Source: an uncultured Dokdonia sp. (GTDB lineage: Bacteria > Bacteroidota > Bacteroidia > Flavobacteriales > Flavobacteriaceae). From it: a stretch of 64,000 nt of DNA. The stretch lies in NCBI RefSeq assembly GCF_947492535.1, contig NZ_CANLNH010000003.1:1-64000 (forward strand). The letters run 5' to 3'. The notes beneath the pieces are model-generated. The model did no database searches and had not been told where the DNA came from. It was given only the letters and a program-made list of their open reading frames with translations. The stretch's first letter is position 1. Every line of letters begins with the position of its first letter. Positions 26,869-35,402 of this stretch are shown one piece after another. Made by a program: the position numbers and the translations under genes.

Positions 26869-27342
26869 TTATGCTTTGGGAGGTTTTCTAAAACCTTGTA
26901 AATATCCTTTGCAAACCCTTTTTATCTCTTCTGGAAAGCGTTGTATTGTTTCTAGAAACGTTATTTCAAAGGGCTCTTTGGCATTATGTGTATAATTATT
27001 TATGTGTTTATCTATTTTTAATGTACTAGTTTGCGCATCTGATGAATCGCTATTTTGGTTAGCACCCTCTAGTATGTTGTCTAGAAGCGCGATGACTTTA
27101 TGATCGTGATGTGCTATGATGTTTTTATGGGTTTCACTTTCATGTGTACTTATTGGTGTATGAATACCAGACGTATCTTGGTGTGTGAGAATATAGTCGG
27201 GCATTTCCAAACTATGACTTACAGCATGTAACAGTTTATTTACTTCTACGTGTACAGGAGCAAACACATACAAAAGACTCATAGTGACTATGATGAGGTT
27301 AAGGATGAATGGCTTAATGCCTTTTGATGCTGTTGTTTTCAT
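26869..27342 (-). CDS. His-rich small exported protein beside the TonB receptor
   Basis: A 157-residue protein with one N-terminal hydrophobic segment ('LNLIIVTMSLLYVFAPVHV') and a mature part with many histidines ('LLHAVSHSLEMPD', 'THQDTSGIHTPISTHESETHK', 'IIAHHDHKVI'). The C-terminus ends 'GFRKPPKA'. I do not recognise a named family. Small His-rich genes of this shape often precede TonB receptors in Flavobacteriia, and the spacing here supports a common transcript. A periplasmic metal-binding or metal-sensing role is likely but unproven. Confidence 0.7.
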   Translation of the reverse strand: MKTTASKGIKPFILNLIIVTMSLLYVFAPVHVEVNKLLHAVSHSLEMPDYILTHQDTSGIHTPISTHESETHKNIIAHHDHKVIALLDNILEGANQNSDSSDAQTSTLKIDKHINNYTHNAKEPFEITFLETIQRFPEEIKRVCKGYLQGFRKPPKA

Positions 27343-27349
27343 TTTTTTA

Positions 27350-27369
27350 TACGCTTTCGCGAAAGCGTA
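27350..27369. repeat. Perfect 20-bp palindrome TACGCTTTCGCGAAAGCGTA (intergenic)
   Basis: Full-length symmetric copy between the NRPS gene ending at 27398 and the His-rich gene starting at 27342. It lacks a T run and so is not a typical terminator. Confidence 0.9.
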
Positions 27370-27397
27370 CCCTGTACTTTTACTATTTTATACTTTA

Positions 27398-30300
27398 TTA
27401 TTCTTGTAATAAACTAATCAATGTTTCTTCTATATATGATGCTATATGGGCAATGGTTTTTAACTCAAATATTTTATTAAGCGGCATTTTAAATTCAAAA
27501 GTTTCATTAATTCTTGTAGTGATTTGGATAGCCATAAGTGATTCTCCGCCTAATTCAATAAAAGAATCATACACTCCAATTTTTGTTAGATTAAAAACAG
27601 AACACCAAATACTAGCCACTTCTTCTTCTATTTCATTTCTTGGGGCTATATATTCATGTGTACTTTGTACCGCTTCTGCATCTATAAGTGCCAATGCTTT
27701 TCTGTCTACCTTTCCATTAGGTGAAAGTGGAAGGTTTTCTAACTGTTTATAATACATCGGAACCATATATTTTGGTAACTTCTGACTAAGGAATTGTTGT
27801 AATTCTTTTAAGTCAACGACTGTTGTTACAGAGAAATATGCTGCTAAGCTTTTAAATCCTTCTTCATTTTTTGAAACGATAACAGTACATGCATTTATAG
27901 CGGTATAGGATAAAAGGCACGCCTCTATTTCTCCTAATTCAATTCTATATCCATTAATTTTCACCTGAAAATCGGTACGCCCTAAAAATTCAATAATCCC
28001 TTGATCATTAAGTCTTACAAGATCTTCTGTACGATATAGCGTAGTGTTGGGTTGGAAAGGGTTTTGAACAAACTTAGTACGGGTAAGTTCTGGTCTATTC
28101 CAATACCCGCTTGACAGCCCTGTTCCTCCTAGATATAGCTCTCCTATGACACCTTGTGGTACTGGATTTAGAAAACGATCTAGTATGTAGACCTGCATAT
28201 TACGAATAGGGAGTCCTATGGGAACACTAGCAGCTATGTCTATTTCAGAATTGAATTTATGATAGATACAACCTATCGTTGCTTCTGATGGTCCATATTC
28301 ATTGTAGATATGTACTTGATTATTGAAAGTACTGAGCATATCAATACCTAAAGCTGTTTTAAACTCATCACCAGTAACAACAATAACTTCAATTGCGCTG
28401 TGAGAAAGTTCTTTGTCCTTTATAAAATTTACATGGGCCGGTGTTAATTTGATAAAAGAAACTTTATTGTCTTCTACGACATCAATGATTGAAAGATCTA
28501 CTTCGGTATCACGTTCTTGATAGGCATGAATGCTTCCGCCACAAATAAGCGGGAGGAATACCGCATTTGCCGTAATATCAAAACCAACTGTTGTAAATAG
28601 GGGGATAGATGGTTTTTGAATATCATGTGCTGTGATGTATGCTTCTTTTGTCCACTGTATATAATTACTTAATGCACCATGTGTGATTTTAACTCCTTTT
28701 GGATGTCCAGTTGATCCTGAGGTATAAATCAAGAATGCTACTGTTTCTTTAGGAATCTTAATTAAAGGGTTTGTATTGCTATATGTAGAAAGTACCGTCG
28801 TGTCTAATGAATCAATAGAGAGCGTATTTACCTGAGAATCTTTAAGAACATTCAGTTGTTTGTCTTCATGTCCAATAAGTAACAAAGCCTCACTATCTGC
28901 TATCATATATGCAACTCTATCTATTGGATAGTTGTAGGGAATTGGGATATAGGTAGCACCAGTTTTAAGAACGGCAAGTACACTTATGATATATGCAGGA
29001 GAACGCTTAAGCCATATAGCAACTTGAGAGTTCACACCTATATTTTGTTCTAGTAGGTAATGCGCAAACTGATTTACTTTTTCATTGAGTTCTTGATACG
29101 TAATTATTTCTTCTCCAAAAACAATACTTGGTTCAAGAGGTGTTTTTACGACTTGTTGTTCTATCTGGCTTAGGATACTATCATAAGCAGTAGTGGCATC
29201 TATGTTTTGATGTAAAGCGCTAAATGTATTTTCTTGTTCTTGTTTACTTACGATAGAAGGTAGTGCTATAGCTTGTTCTTTATGAGTAATAAATGCATCT
29301 AAAAGCCTATTGAAATGTTGTGGTATTAATGCTTGTTTTTGGGTATCAAAAACATGATCATTCAGATCAAAATACAATTGAATCTCTCCAGTATTATGTA
29401 AATCGTGTACATGCAAGCGTATGTGATGCCTTGGGTCATGATGACCAGAATGTACCCATTCTGAACGTACAGGAACCCCATCAAAATCTGTGTAATCTGC
29501 ATGTATATAATTGAATAATACATTAAAACTTCTATGCGCATCTGATGTCGAAATACCGGGCTTAGCATGTTTTAGAAAGTGATTACTCTCTACTTGTATT
29601 TTTTGTAATAAGGAGAGGAATGTTTCTTCTTTATCAATAGTAGCAAACAGCGGGAATACCTCTACAAAGAAACCTACTGTTTCTTTGATTTTTTTTGATA
29701 TTCTATTATGTGTTGGAGAACCAATAGTTAATTGTTCTTGTCCACTTACTCTATATAAATAAACAAAGAGAGTCGTTAAGAATATATTGTATAAGGATAA
29801 GTGTTCCGTCCAGACACGAACTCCTTTTTCGTTAGCTAAAGCTCTTAATTTTTTAGATCGTTCAAGACCTAAATTTATATATAGTCGAGTGGATTCTGTA
29901 CCTATAGTGCTTTGAGGATTATTATATAAGTTTGGAGTAGGAGGGCAATTACTTATTTTTTGAGCCCAATACTCCTTAGCGGTATCATTTTTTGAGAGTG
30001 TTCTTTCTAATCTCTCTTGTTGTATATAAGCTTTAAACGAAGTCTCATTTTGTATTTCCGAGAGGTCTGCACCATTTTTATATTCTTGATAATAGTGTGT
30101 AATCGCAGAAAAAAGAAGGCTATTACTCCATGCATCTGTTATTAAGTGATGCTGATTGATATACCAGATATAATGTGATTTGTTCAATTTGATAAGTGCA
30201 CTATCTAGTACACTAACAGATATATTAAATGGTTTGATGATGCTAGCTTGTTGCCAATGCTTGTATGCCTGTATTGGGTTTTCTTCCTTAGAAAAATCAA

Positions 30301-30553
30301 TAATCTCAAGTTCATGCGTGTGCTCTTGTAAAAACACCTGTGTTGGTGTTCCTTCTTTTATTTGAAAAACAGATCGTAGTGCATCATATCTATTGATAAG
30401 CGCTTGGAAAGCCATCTTAAAATGTACTACCGATATTGGAACCTTTAACTCATAAGTCATCACCATATTATACATAGGAGATTCAGGATTCATTTCCTGT
30501 CCTATCCAAAGTAGTGATTGACTTTGTGTTAGAGATTCGTAGTTGTTTTTCAT
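27398..30553 (-). CDS. NRPS module C-A-PCP
   Basis: A 1051-residue NRPS with one elongation module. Condensation domain (about 5-430) with 'NQHHLITDAW' (HHxxxD present, the usual Gly replaced by Ala). Adenylation domain (about 455-960) with 'YTSGSTGHPKG' (A3), 'NEYGPSEAT' (A5), 'GYRIELGEIE' (A8), 'LPKYMVP' (A9) and 'NGKVDRKAL' (A10). Carrier domain (about 965-1045) with the phosphopantetheine Ser in 'LGGESLMAI'. A hand alignment of the specificity pocket to GrsA gives D-I-N-K-V-T-E-I-G; the Lys resembles Asp/Asn-type codes, but this is tentative. It follows the stand-alone carrier gene by 32 bp and probably extends that starter by one residue. Confidence 0.93.
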   Translation of the reverse strand: MKNNYESLTQSQSLLWIGQEMNPESPMYNMVMTYELKVPISVVHFKMAFQALINRYDALRSVFQIKEGTPTQVFLQEHTHELEIIDFSKEENPIQAYKHWQQASIIKPFNISVSVLDSALIKLNKSHYIWYINQHHLITDAWSNSLLFSAITHYYQEYKNGADLSEIQNETSFKAYIQQERLERTLSKNDTAKEYWAQKISNCPPTPNLYNNPQSTIGTESTRLYINLGLERSKKLRALANEKGVRVWTEHLSLYNIFLTTLFVYLYRVSGQEQLTIGSPTHNRISKKIKETVGFFVEVFPLFATIDKEETFLSLLQKIQVESNHFLKHAKPGISTSDAHRSFNVLFNYIHADYTDFDGVPVRSEWVHSGHHDPRHHIRLHVHDLHNTGEIQLYFDLNDHVFDTQKQALIPQHFNRLLDAFITHKEQAIALPSIVSKQEQENTFSALHQNIDATTAYDSILSQIEQQVVKTPLEPSIVFGEEIITYQELNEKVNQFAHYLLEQNIGVNSQVAIWLKRSPAYIISVLAVLKTGATYIPIPYNYPIDRVAYMIADSEALLLIGHEDKQLNVLKDSQVNTLSIDSLDTTVLSTYSNTNPLIKIPKETVAFLIYTSGSTGHPKGVKITHGALSNYIQWTKEAYITAHDIQKPSIPLFTTVGFDITANAVFLPLICGGSIHAYQERDTEVDLSIIDVVEDNKVSFIKLTPAHVNFIKDKELSHSAIEVIVVTGDEFKTALGIDMLSTFNNQVHIYNEYGPSEATIGCIYHKFNSEIDIAASVPIGLPIRNMQVYILDRFLNPVPQGVIGELYLGGTGLSSGYWNRPELTRTKFVQNPFQPNTTLYRTEDLVRLNDQGIIEFLGRTDFQVKINGYRIELGEIEACLLSYTAINACTVIVSKNEEGFKSLAAYFSVTTVVDLKELQQFLSQKLPKYMVPMYYKQLENLPLSPNGKVDRKALALIDAEAVQSTHEYIAPRNEIEEEVASIWCSVFNLTKIGVYDSFIELGGESLMAIQITTRINETFEFKMPLNKIFELKTIAHIASYIEETLISLLQE

Positions 30554-30585
30554 TATAACTATTGTTTTATCGTTTAGAAAATAGA

Positions 30586-30822
30586 TTACTGTTTACTTAT
30601 TAAATATTCTTTCATATGTGCTACGGTCATAAAGTTTTCGATCACCATTTCTTCTGGTAATACTTTACACCCAAATTCTTCTTCTAGAAATGCAATTAGT
30701 TTCATCATTCCTAATGAGTCTAAAATGCCACTTCCTAATAAATCTTCTGTGATTTCTAAACCACCATCGATCTCTTCATTAGCAAGTTCTTCTTCTATAT
30801 ATTTTATAATCTTTTCCTGCAT
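30586..30822 (-). CDS. Stand-alone peptidyl carrier protein
   Basis: A 78-residue acidic carrier protein. 'LGSGILDSLGMMKLIAFLEEEFG' places the phosphopantetheine-accepting Ser in the DSL motif, and the size fits a complete four-helix carrier. It starts two bases after the stop of the stand-alone adenylation gene, so the pair is probably translated together. Together with the acyl-CoA dehydrogenase it resembles the PltL role: carrying an aminoacyl group while it is oxidised. It should be primed by the PPTase encoded at 43830. Confidence 0.9.
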   Translation of the reverse strand: MQEKIIKYIEEELANEEIDGGLEITEDLLGSGILDSLGMMKLIAFLEEEFGCKVLPEEMVIENFMTVAHMKEYLISKQ

Positions 30823-30824
30823 CT

Positions 30825-32390
30825 TTATGACGTTATTCGTTTTTCTATTTCTTTACGATTTATTTTTCCTGAAGCAGTTCTTGGGAACTGATGATATATG
30901 TCTATCTTATCGGGAATCGCATATACGGGTAATTTCTTTTGGCAATATGCCTTTAGTGCTTCTATATCAATTGTAGTATGTTGAGAAGGCAAAAGGATAG
31001 CAATAAGTTTTTTCTGCGTTGTTTTCACATCTGTAGTTACAATAGTAACAGCTTCTTCAATATCCGGATAGGAGGTAAGCACGCTTTCTATCTCTCCTAA
31101 TTCAATTCTATATCCTCTTATTTTTACTTGATGATCTTTTCTTCCTAAGAACCGTAACCTTCCTTCTTCGTCTTGACATACTTGATCTCCTGTTCTGTAA
31201 TAGATGTGTGGTGCACCAATGATGGTCTCATCTTTATAAAAAGAAGCTTGTGTTAAGGTTGGATTATTCCAATAGCCCTTCATCATAGTAGCAGAACGTA
31301 TCACAAGCTCTCCTGTATCACCATCTTGAACTTCTTGATCTTGTGTATCTATAATTTTAAATGCAGTATCTCCCCAAGTATATCCTATAGGAATAGGTGT
31401 ATCCTCTACAGGCGGTGTGTTAAGGTGGTAATAAGTACATTGATTGGTTTCTGTAGGCCCATATATATTGCTAAACGTAGCAAAAGACCAGCGCTTCATT
31501 AACGCTTGTAAATGCTTTGTAGCAAACACTTCTCCTGAGAATAACACCCATTTTAATGATGACATATCTCTTTGATCAAGATTTCCATGTGAAAGCATCT
31601 GTATTAATGCTAATGGCACAGAAAACCAAATCGTTATTTTTTCTTTTTCTATAAGTTCTGAAAGACTAGCAGGCATTTTTGTATGTGCATCAGAGACTAT
31701 AATTGTTGTCGCTAGTGCATAGGGTGCCGCATAATATCCTTGTACTGACGGATCAAAATGTAAAGGTGCATGCATTCCATAAATTGCATCTTGCATCTCA
31801 TACATGGATGCTGCAAGCTTTACAAAAGCCAATGCACTTGCATGTGTATGCATAATCCCTTTAGGCGTCCCTGTAGATCCTGACGTATATAAAATATACG
31901 CGAGATCATCTCCTAGTATATTTACAGGAGTTGATGGAACTAGCGAAACCTGAAAAATAGTTTCCCAAGAAATAGAAGTAGCATATGATACTTCTTGATG
32001 AATTCCTATAACAGACACCAAACCTACATCGCTAGAAAATTTCTTTAGCTTTCTTAATTGTTGCGGAATGCTAACAAGGTGTTTAATATTGCAATCTTGA
32101 CAAACAAACTCTATTCGTGATATTGGCGCAAAAGGATCTAACGGCACATATACTGCACCAGCTTTTAATACCCCATATATAGCAATAGTAGTCTCTAAAC
32201 ATCTAGGCATGTAAATCCCAATTCTGTCTCCTTTTTGAACTCCTTGGCTTATAAAATACTGCGCTAGTTGATCTGATTTTGTGTTTAATTCTGAAAACGT
32301 AATCGTATCATTTAGATATTTAAAAGCAATCTTCTCAGGTTGCTGCTTTGCGGCATTTTCTATAATATGTGGAAGTGTGTATACTAACAT
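30825..32390 (-). CDS. Stand-alone amino acid adenylation enzyme
   Basis: A 521-residue free-standing adenylation domain with all core motifs: 'LKAGAVYVPLDP' (A2), 'YTSGSTGTPKG' (A3), 'FSNIYGPTET' (A5), 'YRTGDQV' (A7), 'GRKDHQVKIRGYRIELGEIE' (A8) and 'ASGKINRKEI' (A10). It lacks any C or carrier domain and is followed at once by a carrier gene. The pocket read by hand (D-P-Q-F-L-S-I-Q-C) does not match a code I know. By context it is PltF-like: activating an amino acid, possibly proline, for oxidation by the dehydrogenase. It could also load the A-less PCP of the terminal NRPS protein in trans (inference). Confidence 0.9.
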   Translation of the reverse strand: MLVYTLPHIIENAAKQQPEKIAFKYLNDTITFSELNTKSDQLAQYFISQGVQKGDRIGIYMPRCLETTIAIYGVLKAGAVYVPLDPFAPISRIEFVCQDCNIKHLVSIPQQLRKLKKFSSDVGLVSVIGIHQEVSYATSISWETIFQVSLVPSTPVNILGDDLAYILYTSGSTGTPKGIMHTHASALAFVKLAASMYEMQDAIYGMHAPLHFDPSVQGYYAAPYALATTIIVSDAHTKMPASLSELIEKEKITIWFSVPLALIQMLSHGNLDQRDMSSLKWVLFSGEVFATKHLQALMKRWSFATFSNIYGPTETNQCTYYHLNTPPVEDTPIPIGYTWGDTAFKIIDTQDQEVQDGDTGELVIRSATMMKGYWNNPTLTQASFYKDETIIGAPHIYYRTGDQVCQDEEGRLRFLGRKDHQVKIRGYRIELGEIESVLTSYPDIEEAVTIVTTDVKTTQKKLIAILLPSQHTTIDIEALKAYCQKKLPVYAIPDKIDIYHQFPRTASGKINRKEIEKRITS

Positions 32391-32405
32391 ATATCTTTTT
32401 TTTAC

Positions 32406-32419
32406 GCTTTCGCGAAAGC
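32406..32419. repeat. Palindromic repeat (between adenylation and dehydrogenase genes)
   Basis: GCTTTCGCGAAAGC fills half of the 29-bp intergenic gap and abuts the stop codon of the acyl-CoA dehydrogenase gene. Confidence 0.85.
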
Positions 32420-33571
32420 TTATAGCCCAATAGTTTTAGCAATTATATTTCGTTGAATATCGGAGGTTCCTGCATAAATAACACCCCCGACGGCATCTCG
32501 TAAATCTCGTTCTACTTCATTTTCGGTTAAGTACCCATATCCACCATGATTCCTTATTGTATCGAGACTAGATGCAACAAAGCTTTCACTTATTTGTAAT
32601 TTGAGCATGGCTGATTCTAGCATCGCCGATTTCCCTTGGCTTTTTAACCAAGCTACTTTATATAATAAAAGACGTGAGGTTTCTAGACGTAATCTCATAT
32701 CTGCAATTCTGTTAGAAACCGATTGAAATTGCCCTACAGACTGCCCAAATTGCTTGCGTTGCTTTACATACGCTATAGATGCTTCTAGTTGACGCTCCAT
32801 TGCACCTATTTGACTTGCGTGTACACTACAACGATCTAATTCTAATGAGTGATTTGTAATACTCCAACCCGCACCTTCAGCTCCTAATCTATTTTCTTCT
32901 TTTACAAAGCAATCTGTGAATGTAAGATCACCAATAGGGACTGTACGTAAGCCCATTTTTGATTTATTAGGACTGGTTTCAAATCCTTCGGTTCCTTTTT
33001 CTACGATAAAAACAGAAAGCCCCCATTTACCTACTTTAGGATTTGTAACAGCAAATACTAATGCGATATCACAAACAGGACCTAATGTAATAAGGTGTTT
33101 CTTTCCATTAAGTAGATACCCACCTTCTACTTTGGTAGCGGTGGTTTGCATACTAAAAACATCAGAACCCGCTTCAGGTTCGGTAAGTGCATGACATGCA
33201 ATCCATTTTCCTGAAGTTAGTTTTGGTAAAAAGGTTTCCTTTTGAGCTTCTGTTCCAAAATGCGCGATAGGAAGCTGCACGGTCCATATTTGTGCATTCA
33301 TTGCAAAGGGTAACCCATTATCTCTACATCCATATCCCAACCCTTCCATGGCTAATATCGCAGACAGAATATCGATGTCTTTTGTATGGATACCATATTG
33401 TTTAGGAACCGATAAACTGAGCAAACCAAAATCTGCACACAGTTGCCAATTCTTCCTTGTAAATTCAAGTTGATGATCATTGGCAAGATGTGAATCATTC
33501 AATTTTGTTTCTGCAAAACTGATGACTTCATTCTTAAATTGTAGCTGTTCTTCTGTCCAAGAAAAATCCAA
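32420..33571 (-). CDS. Acyl-CoA dehydrogenase-type flavoenzyme, PltE-like
   Basis: A 383-residue flavoprotein with the complete ACAD fold. 'ALTEPEAGSD' and 'GKKHLITLGPVCD' are FAD/substrate-binding segments, 'RKQFGQSVGQFQS' and 'RDLRDAVGGVIYAGTSDIQRNIIA' are C-terminal domain motifs. The catalytic Glu found in MCAD (YEGTS) is Ala here (YAGTS); the IVD-type alternative position shows Asp (ELDR). In this context, next to a stand-alone adenylation enzyme and carrier, it most likely oxidises a carrier-bound amino acid (as PltE oxidises prolyl-S-PCP to pyrrolyl). It would be the first gene of the minus-strand NRPS arm. Confidence 0.88.
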   Translation of the reverse strand: MDFSWTEEQLQFKNEVISFAETKLNDSHLANDHQLEFTRKNWQLCADFGLLSLSVPKQYGIHTKDIDILSAILAMEGLGYGCRDNGLPFAMNAQIWTVQLPIAHFGTEAQKETFLPKLTSGKWIACHALTEPEAGSDVFSMQTTATKVEGGYLLNGKKHLITLGPVCDIALVFAVTNPKVGKWGLSVFIVEKGTEGFETSPNKSKMGLRTVPIGDLTFTDCFVKEENRLGAEGAGWSITNHSLELDRCSVHASQIGAMERQLEASIAYVKQRKQFGQSVGQFQSVSNRIADMRLRLETSRLLLYKVAWLKSQGKSAMLESAMLKLQISESFVASSLDTIRNHGGYGYLTENEVERDLRDAVGGVIYAGTSDIQRNIIAKTIGL

Positions 33572-34164
33572 AATAGTATCCTTTTTAAAGTTTGTTTTTC
33601 ACTCATTGAGTAATTACTTAAGCAAATTAACAACAGCCTCTCCTTATTATAAATTAAAACTATGTCAATGGGAATTTTTCCCTTTAAAAAGGAAAAAACG
33701 ACATTCTTTAAACATCACTAAATCATAATATCAATATTCCTTTTAGAATCATTTTTTTATTTAAATAATTGATATTCAGTTGTTTGTTTATTTGTTTTCT
33801 ATTTGAGTAGAATTTTAAGATAATTTAAATTCATTTCTCAATTAAGAATAACGGACTCTAAAAAGGAATAAAATTTAGAATAGAAATATTGGTTTTTTAT
33901 AATTCTTTCATGGGATATAATTCCCTTTCAGGCTCTTTTTTTCCTCTTCATCTATATTTAATAGAATAAGAAGTCTTTATGTTGTTCTTTTGATATGATA
34001 ATTAAAAACACTTGAGTGAAAGAGCAATTTTTGGTAAAACAATTTCGGATAGAATATAGCTTTCTGTAATTGTCAAAATGAAATAAAATAAGCAGTATTG
34101 ATGCTTTGATTTATGATGCTAAAAACACACTCTTCTATTTTTTAAAAACAAAACATTCCTATTA
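33572..34164. other. Divergent intergenic region between the two NRPS arms
   Basis: These 593 very AT-rich bases separate the ACAD gene (minus) from the HupE gene (plus), so both arms must be started here. A short hairpin (TTTTTCC at 33675-33681, GGAAAAA at 33691-33697) and several CCTTTTTAA/TTAAAAAGG-like words are present. I see no convincing promoter match, RNA gene or protein-coding frame. Confidence 0.5.
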
Positions 34165-35394
34165 ATGAAAAAAATAATCACCCGTTTTCTTTTTGTTTTT
34201 ATACTGTTGAATTCTCTGTTTGCAAATGCGCATGCTCCAGAGCAAGGTTTTATATTTCTTAGAATTTATGAGTCTGATGGTATAGAAGGTCGATTTGAAA
34301 TACAAGCAGAAGACCTGAATAAAATTTTTAATTGGGAACTTCTTAAAGAAGGAAATAGCAGAGAGGTTATAGAACCTCTTTATAAGGAATTGAGAGCATA
34401 TTTACTCGAGCATTCGAGTTTCTCTTCATCTGCAGGGGCTCATAATGTCACATTTAAAGGGATAGATGTTTTATCCACAGGATTAGGAGATTATATACAG
34501 GTATTTTTTGATCTCGATAATGTAGATCCTCTTCCAGATACCATGGATGTTACTTATAATATTGCATTTAAAGAATCTCCTACACACAGAGGATTTCTTA
34601 CGATGGAGTATAATTGGAAAGCTGGTGTTATTAATAACGAGTCTAATATCTCATTATACTTTACACCAGATAGTCCTACAGATACATTAGATCTAACAAA
34701 GGTTTCTGTTTGGAAAGGATTTGTTGCGATGATCAAACAAGGAGTTTGGCATATATGGATTGGTACAGATCACATTTTCTTTTTAATTGCTCTTATACTA
34801 CCCGCAGTTGTATGGCGTAGACGTGATGAGAAATTATCACCTCTTAAGAGTTGGAAACCCGTGACTCGTTTTAAACCTGCTTTTTCATATATCATAAAAA
34901 TTGTAACATTTTTTACAATTGCACATACCATCACATTAAGTCTTGCTGCGTTACAAATTATTAGCTTACCAGGATGGATTGTAGAATCTATTATCGCTTT
35001 TTCTATTGGACTGGCAGCATTTCATAACATCAAACCTATTTTTAAAGGAAGAGATTGGGTAATTGCTTTTGTTTTTGGATTATTTCACGGATTTGGTTTT
35101 GCGAGTGTATTAGGAGATATAGGTCTTAAGGATGAATTTTTAGTGTATTCCCTTTTAGGATTTAATATTGGTGTAGAAATAGGTCAACTCGTTATCATCG
35201 CACTTATTTTTCCAATTCTATTTCTTATTAGAAATAGAAAATCATACCCAAAAATACTTGTTGGAGGATCTATCTTTTTAATTCTAGCTTCTATTTATTG
35301 GATCATAGAAAGAGTATTTGATGTAAACCTCGGAGTAGAAGATACGATTACCTATTGGTTATATGAGCTTGCTGTCAAACTTGGATTGAAATAA
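34165..35394 (+). CDS. HupE/UreJ-family membrane protein, possible metal permease
   Basis: A 409-residue protein. A signal peptide (MKKIITRFLFVFILLNSLFANA) is followed by an extracytoplasmic domain of about 160 residues and then six or seven helices. 'HIWIGTDHIFFLIALILP', 'FTIAHTITLSLAAL' and 'GLFHGFGFASVLGDIGL' carry the conserved His and Asp residues of the HupE/UreJ family, linked to nickel or cobalt uptake. It begins the plus-strand NRPS arm, with only 8 bp to the next gene, so it is co-transcribed with the NRPS. With the TonB receptor in the other arm it could form a two-membrane metal uptake route (inference). Confidence 0.85.
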   Translation: MKKIITRFLFVFILLNSLFANAHAPEQGFIFLRIYESDGIEGRFEIQAEDLNKIFNWELLKEGNSREVIEPLYKELRAYLLEHSSFSSSAGAHNVTFKGIDVLSTGLGDYIQVFFDLDNVDPLPDTMDVTYNIAFKESPTHRGFLTMEYNWKAGVINNESNISLYFTPDSPTDTLDLTKVSVWKGFVAMIKQGVWHIWIGTDHIFFLIALILPAVVWRRRDEKLSPLKSWKPVTRFKPAFSYIIKIVTFFTIAHTITLSLAALQIISLPGWIVESIIAFSIGLAAFHNIKPIFKGRDWVIAFVFGLFHGFGFASVLGDIGLKDEFLVYSLLGFNIGVEIGQLVIIALIFPILFLIRNRKSYPKILVGGSIFLILASIYWIIERVFDVNLGVEDTITYWLYELAVKLGLK

Positions 35395-35402
35395 AATCAT
35401 AA

